DNA of 9,965 nt from Flavobacteriaceae bacterium UBA2765 (GCA_002352665.1 DEIV01000045.1:1-9965); one strand, 5' to 3'. Numbered from the stretch's first letter, positions 1 to 7,828 are shown. Notes: a model not told the origin generated them from the letters alone. A program made the numbers and translations.

Positions 1-2
1 TA

Positions 3-203
3 TGTCGAACTCACGTTAATTATTTTACTGATTATAATGGAATAGTAGATTGGGACTATTCAAATCCGTGTAATACTTGGAGCAATCACCATAAAATTTA
101 TAAGCTATCTAAAAGTACTCTAGAAGAAAGGCGAAACGAAATGTATATTGCACTGATCAATAAGCTTAATAAATTATATCAAGTAGAAGTGCAAACAAAA
201 TAG
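3..203 (+). CDS. C-terminal fragment of an unrecognised protein
   Basis: One frame is open from the left edge of the window to a TAG stop at 201-203, giving the last 66 residues of a protein whose start lies outside. I do not recognise the family. The visible part contains two Cys (the first codon seen and one in a NPCNTW stretch), an Asp/Asn-rich run (TDYNGIVDWDYSNPC), a His pair (SNHHK), and then a charged, probably helical tail (STLEERRNEMYIALINKLNK). The Asp-rich run might bind a metal, but that is only a guess. Codon use and AT-richness match the neighbours. The gene converges on the purine phosphorylase gene with 20 bases between the two stop codons and no GC-rich terminator hairpin. 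An open run of 66 codons in such AT-rich DNA, with Trp, Cys and Pro codons present, supports real coding. Confidence 0.55.
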   Translation, partial: CRTHVNYFTDYNGIVDWDYSNPCNTWSNHHKIYKLSKSTLEERRNEMYIALINKLNKLYQVEVQTK

Positions 204-223
204 TAAAACTAACAAAAAAAATG

Positions 224-1039
224 CTACTGATACGCCGCAACAAACTCTTTTACCAATAGGCTTACATCTTTTTCAGCTATTTTTGCCGCCAGTTGTACTT
301 CCTCATGAGAGACTGCTTCAACTTTTCCTTCAATACCCAAATCTGTTATAACAGAAAGCCCTAAGCAATTCATACACATGTGTTTAGCAACAATAACTTC
401 TGGTACAGTGCTCATACCAACGGCATCTGCACTAACAGATTTTACCATTTTATACTCAGCAGGCGTTTCAAAAGTAGGGCCTTGTAAGGCCAAATATACC
501 CCTTCTTGAAGTAGAATATCTTTATGCTTAGCTATAGCTTTAAATTGTTTAATCATTTGTAAATTATATGGCTCGTGCATATCCACAAATCTAACACCAA
601 ATCGCTCATCATTAGCTCCTCGCAATGGATGTTCTGGCATCATATTTATATGATCGTTGATCAACATAATATCGCCTACTTTAAATTTTGAATTTACACC
701 TCCGGAAGCATTAGAAACTATCAAATTTTCAATACCTAAAAACTTCAAAACACGAATGGGAAAAGTTAATTCTTGCATAGACCAACCTTCATAATAATGA
801 AAACGGCCTTGTAAGGCAACTATATTTCTTCCTGATAATGTGCCAAAAATTAAATTCCCGGAATGTCCTTTAACTGTTGAAACCGGAAAATTTGGAATCT
901 CACCGTAGGGAATACTTTTTTCAACATCAATAATATGTATTAGATTGCCTAAACCAGTTCCTAATACTATACCAAAATCAGGATTTACAAATCCTTTTTC
1001 TTTTAAAAAATTAACCGTTTCTTGAACTTTGTCCCACAT
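224..1039 (-). CDS. punA: Purine nucleoside phosphorylase (PNP/MTAP family, trimeric type)
   Basis: Cytosolic salvage enzyme that splits purine nucleosides with phosphate into free base and ribose-1-phosphate. The 271 residues match the usual family length. Visible family motifs in order are the phosphate-binding loop GTGLG (27-31), GHSG (58-61), QGRFHYYEG (77-85), NASGG (110-114), the base-site GPTFET with Glu191, GMST (208-211) and the C-terminal SHEEV with His245. The residue aligned with the 6-oxopurine-recognising Asn of human PNP (Asn243) is Asp233 here (SVITDLG), so the preference for inosine/guanosine versus adenosine is uncertain. The ATG start lies inside the end of lpxK (29-bp overlap), so translation is probably coupled; no Shine-Dalgarno sequence is visible. 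It is the last gene of the leftward block. The family call is secure; exact substrates are inferred. Confidence 0.93.
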   Translation of the reverse strand: MWDKVQETVNFLKEKGFVNPDFGIVLGTGLGNLIHIIDVEKSIPYGEIPNFPVSTVKGHSGNLIFGTLSGRNIVALQGRFHYYEGWSMQELTFPIRVLKFLGIENLIVSNASGGVNSKFKVGDIMLINDHINMMPEHPLRGANDERFGVRFVDMHEPYNLQMIKQFKAIAKHKDILLQEGVYLALQGPTFETPAEYKMVKSVSADAVGMSTVPEVIVAKHMCMNCLGLSVITDLGIEGKVEAVSHEEVQLAAKIAEKDVSLLVKEFVAAYQ

Positions 1040-2054
1040 ATTTATTTATTATTTTATTAAAATCTTTTTGATGATCTGTAAATGCTGTTTCTATTGGTAA
1101 ATAATAAACGGCAAAATCAGCGTCAATAAAACTCCTTACATAATCTTTCTCGGTAGTTAAAATTATTTTTTTATCTGACTGAAGATTACTAAAAGTAGAT
1201 TCAATTTTTTGTTTATCACTTTTAGAAAAATGATAATGGTCTGCAAATTTTAAATGCTGATAATGAATCTCCTTTTCTTTTAAAAAATTAACTAAAGGAT
1301 CAGTATTGGCTATCCCTGTAACTAAAATTATTTTATAATCTGAAAGGTCATGAATTTCAATTAAATTTTCTTTCCCAATGATTGTAGTACTATATTTTAT
1401 AAAAGAAAAGAATACTGTTTGGTGGTTTTCAATATTTAATTTTTTGGTGATTTTAAACTGTTCATTTTCTGACAACTGAGGTGGACACTTAGTAACCACA
1501 ACCAGTTGAGCTCTGTTTGCCCCTTTTATTTTTTCTCTCAAATTGCCTGTAGGTAACATTGTATCATCTACATAAAGATCACTATAGGAAGTCAATAATA
1601 TATTTAAACCTGCTTCAACCTTTCTGTGTTGAAAAGCATCATCTAACAATACAATATCCGGCTTGATTTCTAAATTGGACAACTGTTTAATCCCATTTAC
1701 CCGATCTGCATCAACAGCGACAATAATTTCCTTGAATTTTTTATAATATTGAAAGGGTTCATCACCAATTTCATTAGCATCACTCTTTTTGCTTGCAATA
1801 ACGAAGCCTTTAGAAGTACGCTTGTAGCCTCTACTAAGAATTGCAATTTTATAAGTGTCTTGTAGCAAACGAACTAAATATTCTACCATTGGAGTTTTTC
1901 CTGTGCCACCAACACTTAAATTACCAACAACAATAGTTGGTATTGAGAAAGGTGTAGATTTCAATACTCCTTTGTTATAGAATATATTTCTAACGGACGT
2001 AATTTCTCCATATAATAATGAAAAAGGATATAATATTTTTCGCAAGATACGCAT
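1011..2054 (-). CDS. lpxK: Tetraacyldisaccharide 4'-kinase (lipid A biosynthesis)
   Basis: Phosphorylates the 4' position of the lipid A disaccharide precursor at the inner face of the cytoplasmic membrane, the sixth step of the Raetz pathway. The 347-residue protein has a hydrophobic/basic N-terminus (about 1-20) that fits the membrane-anchoring helix of LpxK. Next come the P-loop GGTGKT (49-54), SRGYKR (74-79), GDEP (97-100), the Walker-B-like DDAFQHR (138-144), LPTGNLRE (167-174), VVTKC (186-190), DHYHFS (272-277) and TEKDYVR (301-307). All are hallmark positions of the family and none is missing. It lies 24 bp after ribB and overlaps the start of punA by 29 bp, so it is almost certainly co-transcribed with both. 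Its place next to an LPS-export permease and a lipoprotein carrier fits an envelope-assembly operon. Confidence 0.95.
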   Translation of the reverse strand: MRILRKILYPFSLLYGEITSVRNIFYNKGVLKSTPFSIPTIVVGNLSVGGTGKTPMVEYLVRLLQDTYKIAILSRGYKRTSKGFVIASKKSDANEIGDEPFQYYKKFKEIIVAVDADRVNGIKQLSNLEIKPDIVLLDDAFQHRKVEAGLNILLTSYSDLYVDDTMLPTGNLREKIKGANRAQLVVVTKCPPQLSENEQFKITKKLNIENHQTVFFSFIKYSTTIIGKENLIEIHDLSDYKIILVTGIANTDPLVNFLKEKEIHYQHLKFADHYHFSKSDKQKIESTFSNLQSDKKIILTTEKDYVRSFIDADFAVYYLPIETAFTDHQKDFNKIINKYVGQSSRNG

Positions 2055-2078
2055 AGAAACGAAAGTACAAATTAGAAA

Positions 2079-3224
2079 TTAATAACTCACATTATCTACT
2101 ATTTCTAATCCATAGCCAATTATACCAACACGTTTTTTTATTTGGGTATCATTAGATATCAGTCTTAATTTAGAAATACTTATATCATGTAATATTTGAG
2201 CTCCAATACCAAAATCTTTTGTGTCTAAATTAATTTTGGGTACTTTAGTTTGATTTTCTTCTTGTAATTCTTTAATTAAATGTAATCTATGAATTAAATT
2301 AAAAGATTGATTTTCTTGATTGATAAATACTATAGCTCCTTTACCTTCTTCGTTGATCATTTTAAACATTCTACTAAAACTATCATCTGGTTTATTGGTT
2401 AGTATTCTAATTATATCATTATTAATAAGCGTAGAATTTACCCTTACCAATACCGGTTCATCGAGTCCCCAATTACCTTTAGTCAATGCCAAATGTACTT
2501 GACTATTTGTAGTTTGTTTATAAGCCCTTAATCTAAAATCTCCAAAACGAGTTTTCAATGGAAAGTCTTCAATTTTTTCAATTAAAGAATCGTGTAACAT
2601 TCTATAGGCTACCAAATCCTCAATAGAAATAACCTTTAAATTAAATTTTTTGGCAACAGTTAGTAGTTCCGGCAATCTGGCCATTGAACCATCTTCATTT
2701 AAAATTTCCACTAAAATACCAGCCGGTTTAAACCCTGCTAACCTGGCCAAATCAACCGCCGCCTCTGTATGCCCTGTTCTTCTTAATACACCCCCATTTT
2801 TTGCTCGTAACGGAAATATATGTCCGGGTCTTCCCAAATCATGAGGCTTTGTATCTTTACTTACTAATGCTTTAATGGTTTTAGCTCTATCATGAACAGA
2901 AATTCCTGTAGTACAACCGTTTCCAATTAAATCTACAGATACGGTAAATTGGGTTTGATGTAAAACTGTATTATCTTGAACCATCATTTCTAAACCTAAA
3001 TCGTCACACCTAGTTCCCGTTAAAGGAGCACAAATTAGACCTCTACCTTGGGTTGACATAAAATTGATCATTTCTGGTGTAACCATTTCTGCAGCTGCTA
3101 TAAAATCACCTTCATTCTCACGATCTTCATCATCAACAACAACAACAACTTTTCCCTTTTTTATATCTGCTATGGCTTCTTTAATAGTATTCAATTGCAC
3201 TTTTTTTATATCTGTTGAAATCAT
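2079..3224 (-). CDS. ribB: 3,4-dihydroxy-2-butanone 4-phosphate synthase with an inactive GTP cyclohydrolase II-like domain
   Basis: The N-terminal half (about 8-210) is a complete RibB, which turns ribulose 5-phosphate into the four-carbon precursor of riboflavin. It keeps the acidic metal/substrate loop DEDRENEGD (32-40), TGISVHDRA (106-114) and RRTGHTEAAVDLARLAG (148-164). The C-terminal half (about 220-381) has the GTP cyclohydrolase II fold signature (FGDFRLRAY 227-235, DFGIGAQIL 337-345, GYGLEIV 370-376). However, the three zinc cysteines of active RibA are replaced by Leu266, Asn277 and Pro279, and the catalytic RQEGRGIGL segment reads NQENQSFNL (302-310). It is laid out like RibBA, but only the RibB activity should remain, so a separate RibA is expected elsewhere in the genome. 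Its ATG overlaps the TGA of the preceding permease gene (ATGA, 4 bp), which implies translational coupling. Confidence 0.92.
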   Translation of the reverse strand: MISTDIKKVQLNTIKEAIADIKKGKVVVVVDDEDRENEGDFIAAAEMVTPEMINFMSTQGRGLICAPLTGTRCDDLGLEMMVQDNTVLHQTQFTVSVDLIGNGCTTGISVHDRAKTIKALVSKDTKPHDLGRPGHIFPLRAKNGGVLRRTGHTEAAVDLARLAGFKPAGILVEILNEDGSMARLPELLTVAKKFNLKVISIEDLVAYRMLHDSLIEKIEDFPLKTRFGDFRLRAYKQTTNSQVHLALTKGNWGLDEPVLVRVNSTLINNDIIRILTNKPDDSFSRMFKMINEEGKGAIVFINQENQSFNLIHRLHLIKELQEENQTKVPKINLDTKDFGIGAQILHDISISKLRLISNDTQIKKRVGIIGYGLEIVDNVSY

Positions 3225-4666
3225 TTTGAAATATTTTTTTCTTTAATACTAAATATTTTTTTGAAAAAATTCGTAAAAGGCTGTAAAAATACATCCAAAT
3301 TAAATATACCTTTATCTTTTGTTGCTCTAATCATCAAAAACACCCCAAATGGCAGTAAAATTATGGTAGCTAACCATCCCCCTAAAGGAGCGGTAATAGT
3401 ACTGGTATGTGCCATATTTCTTCCTAATGTCGAGATAAAAAAATAAATTACAAAAATTAATATAGCCATAATCATTGGGAACCCAAACCCACCTTTTCGT
3501 ATAATAGAACCTAAAGGAGCTCCTATAAAAAATAGTACTACACATGCCAATGAAAATGCCAATCGTCTATGATACTCTGTGTTATAGACATTTATATATT
3601 TTTGTTTCGCTTTTAAAGTGGTATTAAATCCTTTTATATCGTTTAGCGAAGCTTTAACCAATTCTAATGCATTACTTACAACTCTTCCTTTATTCTCTTT
3701 ATTGAAATTTTCTAATACAACAGCATTTATTTTACTCAAATCTGTAGAATCATTTTTTATATCTCTTATTCCACCTCTTACAAAAAAAGTATTAGCCTTA
3801 GTTGCTACATAACTATCAAAAGGTACTTTTAAAGAATCTGTATAATAACTCAATTGTTTTAAACTTAACATTTCCCTATCTTGGGTATAATCTTTAGAAT
3901 CTACATTACTTAATTTTGATACATCTATATTAATGATATGCTCTTTGAAATCAGATTTGGTACTAGGCATTTTTAGACCTCTACCATAAGAACGGCTTTT
4001 CTCAGGCAGCTCTTCATAATGATGTCCATTATTTAAAATTATTGTCATATATCTACTCCCCTTTTCTGTAGTAATCTCTCCTTTTTCTGCAGTAATTACC
4101 TTAACATTTGCCTGTCTATGGTCTAAATCATAATAAATCAATACATCTTTTAATAGATTATCATCTTTTCCATACTTTTCAGCAAATTTAATACTATAAC
4201 CGGGTATTTCAGAATTAAATGTACCCGGTATTAACGCAAGTGCCGGCTGTGTTTTTCTAATATCATTTAACATATTTTTAAATTTAAATGCTGCTCTTGG
4301 AAAAGCATAATTTAAAAATAAAAAATTCAGTGCACTTAATACTAACATTAAAATAATTAACGGTCTGATAAAGCGTTGTAGTGAAATTCCGGCTGATTTT
4401 ATGGCAGCAAATTCGTAATTTTCAGATAAAGTACCCAGAGCCATTATTGAAGAAAGTAATATAGCAATTGGCAATGCTAAAGGAACTTGCATTTGTGCAA
4501 TGTAACCTAAAAACTGTAAAATATGACCTAGGCCAATACCTTTACCGGCAATTTTATCAAACTGAAGCCATAATACTTGCATGACCAATACAAAAAGAAT
4601 GATAAAAAAGGTAGCCAAAAAAGGTACTAAAAAACTTTTTAGTATATATCTGTTTAAGATTTTCAC
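3221..4666 (-). CDS. LptF/LptG (YjgP/YjgQ) family LPS export permease
   Basis: Inner-membrane permease of the Lpt machine, which with the LptB ATPase extracts lipopolysaccharide and passes it to the periplasmic bridge. The 481 residues give the standard topology. Three membrane helices (about 13-35, 53-78, 98-120) are followed by a periplasmic beta-rich domain (about 125-365), three more helices (about 369-388, 396-414, 427-447) and a short basic cytosolic tail. The segment SENYEFAAIKSAGIS (81-95) matches the coupling helix that contacts LptB, and GAPLGSIIRKGG (382-393) is a family signature. The start is GTG at 4666: an in-frame TAG lies two codons upstream, and the family N-terminus (KILNRYILKSFLVPF) begins exactly there. 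Whether it is LptF or LptG cannot be settled without homologue comparison. It overlaps ribB by 4 bp and follows lolA after 125 bp containing a likely promoter. Confidence 0.9.
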   Translation of the reverse strand: MKILNRYILKSFLVPFLATFFIILFVLVMQVLWLQFDKIAGKGIGLGHILQFLGYIAQMQVPLALPIAILLSSIMALGTLSENYEFAAIKSAGISLQRFIRPLIILMLVLSALNFLFLNYAFPRAAFKFKNMLNDIRKTQPALALIPGTFNSEIPGYSIKFAEKYGKDDNLLKDVLIYYDLDHRQANVKVITAEKGEITTEKGSRYMTIILNNGHHYEELPEKSRSYGRGLKMPSTKSDFKEHIINIDVSKLSNVDSKDYTQDREMLSLKQLSYYTDSLKVPFDSYVATKANTFFVRGGIRDIKNDSTDLSKINAVVLENFNKENKGRVVSNALELVKASLNDIKGFNTTLKAKQKYINVYNTEYHRRLAFSLACVVLFFIGAPLGSIIRKGGFGFPMIMAILIFVIYFFISTLGRNMAHTSTITAPLGGWLATIILLPFGVFLMIRATKDKGIFNLDVFLQPFTNFFKKIFSIKEKNISK

Positions 4667-4669
4667 AAA

Positions 4670-4723
4670 CTAAGTTTTTACTGAATTATAAAATGAACAA
4701 TCTATGAACCCAAGATAACGCAT
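4670..4723 (-). other. Possible 17-codon leader ORF upstream of the Lpt permease gene
   Basis: An ATG at 4723 opens a frame of 17 codons (MRYLGFIDCSFYNSVKT) that ends with a TAG three bases before the GTG of the permease gene and in the same frame. It begins about a dozen bases after a good -7 promoter box, so it would sit at the very start of the transcript. It could help ribosomes reach a weak GTG start, or it could be chance. The N-terminus of the permease family starts at the GTG, so this is not simply a broken 5' end of that gene. There is no direct evidence of translation. Confidence 0.25.
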
Positions 4724-4735
4724 TTTAGTGTTCTG

Positions 4736-4743
4736 CAAAAGTA
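4736..4743 (-). promoter_or_regulatory. Bacteroidota-type -7 box before the Lpt permease gene
   Basis: The minus strand reads TACTTTTG here, a perfect match to the Bacteroidota sigma-ABfr -7 consensus TAnnTTTG. It lies about 70 bases before the GTG start, in the only sizeable gap between lolA and ribB. I see no clear TTG -33 element at the expected distance. It probably provides an internal start of transcription for the permease-ribB-lpxK-punA part of the block. Confidence 0.45.
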
Positions 4744-4791
4744 AAGCTTAATTTGTTAATGAAAGTTTAATTTTTTGGTTAAAAAGATTGG

Positions 4792-5460
4792 CTAAAGTTT
4801 ATTAATTATATAGCCGTCATTTTTATATTTGGTTTCATCAAACACAAATAATGTTTTTGAGATGGGTTGATCTGTTTTAAAAGTTGAAATTGTTAAGGTA
4901 GTAACCGTACCATTTTTACCAGTCTCTATTAGTTTAAATATATGATTTGTATTTACATCCACTCCTAATAAAATATGACCGATTTCAGAATTACTATCAA
5001 TAGGCATTAGTTTTACATATTGAATTTTTCTTCCATTCATATTCTGCAAAATATCCCATTTATAATTAAAGCCATTTTTATAAAAAGAGAAGAATTTTGA
5101 TGGTGTTATGGTCCCTTCTTCATTATCTTCAGTATCTGATATATTTACTTCTTCATCTTCGGTAATAATGGTATAGGTTTTTTTTCCGTCAAATAGTTGG
5201 TTGGTTCCAAGAAAATTAACATTATATAAATCGCCTTTCATGGTTACATTTCCCCTGGTTTCTTGATGTACATTTTCCTTTGTGTTTTCTAAACTATATT
5301 TAAACTCTACATAAATGTTTTTATAAGTGCTTATTTTTTCAGAAACATCGTCTAATAACTTTTTAGATTTAACATCCTCTTGTGCAAAGGTAACTGTACT
5401 CACAAAAACGGCTAGACATATAATTATTAATTTATTCATTATTGATATTAATTTATTCAT
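4792..5460 (-). CDS. lolA: LolA-like periplasmic outer-membrane lipoprotein carrier
   Basis: Periplasmic chaperone that takes lipoproteins released from the inner membrane and carries them to the outer membrane. From ATG 5460 the protein has 222 residues. It has a signal peptide with a Lys-containing start, a hydrophobic core (about 11-24) and a likely signal peptidase I site after TFA (26), followed by QED. The mature part begins with a helix (KKLLDDVSEKISTYKNI, 33-49). It continues with beta-strand segments typical of the LolA fold, including LFDGKKTYTI (89-98) and a C-terminal TLFVFDETKY. An acidic insert lies at about 91-106. The call rests on overall pattern and the ftsK-lolA gene order, which is common. 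There are two in-frame starts, 5460 and 5439, made by a 21-bp duplication. The second gives a signal peptide seven residues shorter that is equally good. Confidence 0.85.
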   Translation of the reverse strand: MNKLISIMNKLIIICLAVFVSTVTFAQEDVKSKKLLDDVSEKISTYKNIYVEFKYSLENTKENVHQETRGNVTMKGDLYNVNFLGTNQLFDGKKTYTIITEDEEVNISDTEDNEEGTITPSKFFSFYKNGFNYKWDILQNMNGRKIQYVKLMPIDSNSEIGHILLGVDVNTNHIFKLIETGKNGTVTTLTISTFKTDQPISKTLFVFDETKYKNDGYIINKL

Positions 5461-5464
5461 TATT
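5425..5464. repeat. In-frame 21-bp tandem duplication across the ftsK stop and lolA start
   Basis: The 19-base sequence tattaatttattcattatt occurs at 5425-5443 and again at 5446-5464, a period of 21 bases. On the minus strand each copy holds ATGAATAAATTAAT. The copy nearer ftsK provides the ftsK stop (TAA 5455-5453) and the first lolA ATG (5460). The other copy provides a second lolA ATG (5439) in the same frame. The protein therefore begins with MNKL twice, seven residues apart. Confidence 0.9.
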
Positions 5465-7828
5465 TAATAGTTCTTCCAAGGCCAAAATATCTGGTATTAA
5501 CACCTGCCGGGCTTTACTTCCTTCAAATTGACCAACAATTCCGGCAGCTTCCAATTGATCTATAATTCTACCTGCTCTATTATAACCCAGTTTTAGTTTT
5601 CTTTGTAATAAAGAAGCTGAACCTTGTTGAGCATTTACAATAACATGAGCAGCATCTACAAACAGTTCATCTCTCTCTGATATATCTATATCAATACTTG
5701 TGCCATTTTCCTCACCAACATATTCCGGCAAAATATATGCACTGGCATAAGCACGTTGAGATCCTATAAAATCTGTTATTCTATCTACCTCTGGAGTATC
5801 AACAAAGGCACATTGTAATCTGGTAACATCATTACCAGTTGAAATTAACATATCTCCTTTACCAATTAATCGATCTGCTCCTTGAGCATCTAAAATTGTT
5901 CTTGAATCAATTTTTGAAGTTACTCTAAAAGCAACTCTTACCGGAAAATTTGCCTTAATAATACCTGTAATTACATTTACAGACGGACGTTGGGTAGCTA
6001 CAATTAAATGGATACCTACTGCCCTTGCTAACTGAGCTAAACGTGCAATTGGTGTTTCCACTTCTTTACCAGCTGTCATAATTAAATCTGCAAACTCATC
6101 TATAACCAACACTATATAAGGTAAAAATTTATGTCCGTTTTCAGGATTTAATTTTCTTGCTTTGAACTTTTCATTATACTCCTTAATGTTTCTTACATAG
6201 GCATCTTTGAGTAAGTCATAACGATTATCCATTTCAATACACAAAGAATTTAAAGTATTGATTACGCTTTTAGTATCTGTGATTATTGCTTCTTCACTAT
6301 CGGGTAATTTTGCCAAATAATGTCTTTCTATTTTATTAAAAAGTGTCAATTCAACTTTTTTAGGATCCACCAACACAAATTTAACTTCAGCAGGATGTTT
6401 TTTATACAATAAAGAGGTCAATACTGCATTTAGACCCACTGATTTACCTTGACCAGTTGCCCCTGCCATTAATAAATGTGGCATTTTAGCCAAGTCTATT
6501 ACATAGGTTTCATTAGAAATGGTTTTTCCTAATGCTAATGGCAATTGCATTTTTGCATTTTGAAATTTTTGTGTGGACAATACCGATTTCATAGAAACAA
6601 TTGTTGAATTCTTATTAGGAACTTCAATACCTATGGTACCTTTTCCAGGGATCGGAGCAATAATTCGAATACCTAAGGCTGCCAACGACAACGCAATATC
6701 GTCTTCTAGGTTTTTAATTTTAGAGATTCTTACACCTTTATCAGGAACAATTTCGTATAAGGTTACGGTTGGACCGATGGTTGCTTTTATACTTGAAATA
6801 CCTATCTTATAATTATTTAAAGTATCAACAATTTTATTTTTATTAACTTCTAGTTCCTCTTGATTAATAGTAATATTTTCATTGCCATAATCTTTTAATA
6901 AATCTAAACTTGGGAATTTAAATTCTGAAAGTTCTAATGTTGGATCAAATTCTCCAAAATCATCTACTAATTTGTTAGATAGATTTTCAACTAAATGATC
7001 TTCTTCAAATGTCTTTTCTACTTCAATTTTAACTTCATCATGATTTTGCGGACTAACTTCTAACTTAGTTGGTGCAACTTCTTTTTTTACTTCTTTTTTA
7101 ATTTCATCCTTTTTATCTAAGACTTTATCATTATCAATATCTAAGGATAACTCTAATTCTGACATTGGTTTTTCATGCACAGTCTCGGCTATGTAACCCT
7201 CATCAGTTGTATCGTCTATACCTGATATAGTCATTTTTTCTTTTCTCTTTGGAAGCTTTGATTTTAGTGCTTCTGGTGTTATTTTAAATTTTGAAATTAT
7301 ATATGCTAAAAGTGTAAATAACAAGATTAAAAAAACGCCTGTTTTGCCTATAAAGTCGCTTAAAAAATCATTCAATTCATAACCAATTACACCAGAATAC
7401 AAGGCATTATTACTTATAAAAAACCCTATTGCCAAAGAAAGCCATATCATGATTATTATACCCCAAAACCAAGCTTTTCTCATGGGTTTGAAAGATATAT
7501 TAAACAAGATATAAAGGCCTGTAAAAAACAATAAAAAGGGTACAATAAAAGCAGCTAAGCCAAAGCCTCTATAAATAAAAAAATGACTGATATAGGCTCC
7601 TGTTTTCCCCAAAAGGTTTTTAGAATCAGAAAGTCTATCGCTAAACAAGTGTAATTGACTTTGATCTGATTTCCAAACCATTAAAAATGAAAAATACGAA
7701 ACCAATATAAAAACGGCTAACAACACTAAAAAAATACCAAAAACCAGATGTGTTTGTTTGCTTTTAAAAAAACCAAGAATTCGGCTTTTCTTTTTAACTT
7801 TAGATGTCGTCTTTTTCTTTTTTGCCAT
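5453..7828 (-). CDS. ftsK: DNA translocase FtsK
   Basis: Septum-anchored, ATP-driven DNA pump that clears chromosome ends and activates XerCD dimer resolution during division. I place the start at ATG 7828 (MAKKKKTTSK, 791 residues); a TTG one codon earlier is less likely. Four membrane helices lie at about 27-51, 89-110, 120-139 and 162-180. A charged, Lys/Glu-rich linker follows to about residue 300, short compared with the proteobacterial proteins. The motor has Walker A GATGQGKS (456-463), Walker B LVIDEFADL (574-582) and the RecA-like stretch GIHLIVATQRPSVNVITG (605-622). The C-terminal winged-helix gamma domain, which reads DNA polarity (about 718-778), contains LLQRKLKLGYNRAGRIIDQL. 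The 110 bp before it contain only weak promoter-like matches. The stop overlaps the first lolA ATG by 8 bp. Confidence 0.96.
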   Translation of the reverse strand: MAKKKKTTSKVKKKSRILGFFKSKQTHLVFGIFLVLLAVFILVSYFSFLMVWKSDQSQLHLFSDRLSDSKNLLGKTGAYISHFFIYRGFGLAAFIVPFLLFFTGLYILFNISFKPMRKAWFWGIIIMIWLSLAIGFFISNNALYSGVIGYELNDFLSDFIGKTGVFLILLFTLLAYIISKFKITPEALKSKLPKRKEKMTISGIDDTTDEGYIAETVHEKPMSELELSLDIDNDKVLDKKDEIKKEVKKEVAPTKLEVSPQNHDEVKIEVEKTFEEDHLVENLSNKLVDDFGEFDPTLELSEFKFPSLDLLKDYGNENITINQEELEVNKNKIVDTLNNYKIGISSIKATIGPTVTLYEIVPDKGVRISKIKNLEDDIALSLAALGIRIIAPIPGKGTIGIEVPNKNSTIVSMKSVLSTQKFQNAKMQLPLALGKTISNETYVIDLAKMPHLLMAGATGQGKSVGLNAVLTSLLYKKHPAEVKFVLVDPKKVELTLFNKIERHYLAKLPDSEEAIITDTKSVINTLNSLCIEMDNRYDLLKDAYVRNIKEYNEKFKARKLNPENGHKFLPYIVLVIDEFADLIMTAGKEVETPIARLAQLARAVGIHLIVATQRPSVNVITGIIKANFPVRVAFRVTSKIDSRTILDAQGADRLIGKGDMLISTGNDVTRLQCAFVDTPEVDRITDFIGSQRAYASAYILPEYVGEENGTSIDIDISERDELFVDAAHVIVNAQQGSASLLQRKLKLGYNRAGRIIDQLEAAGIVGQFEGSKARQVLIPDILALEELLNNE

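Noticed and set aside
204..223. A-rich tract between the convergent stops as a terminator
   Set aside because: An oligo-A/T run is present but no GC-containing stem precedes it on either strand.
2060..2067. TACTTTCG on the minus strand just before the lpxK ATG, resembling a -7 promoter box
   Set aside because: One mismatch to TAnnTTTG, no TTG -33 element at 17-23 bases, and only five bases to the ATG in a 24-bp gap inside an operon.
2320..2844. Plus-strand open frames inside ribB, and similar ones inside the permease gene (3261-3446, 3618-3812) and ftsK (6573-6812)
   Set aside because: They lie antisense to genes with clear family motifs, have no family features of their own and no promoter or start context.
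3327..3545. Minus-strand 72-codon frame overlapping the permease gene
   Set aside because: An out-of-frame shadow of the transmembrane-coding region, which is itself intact.
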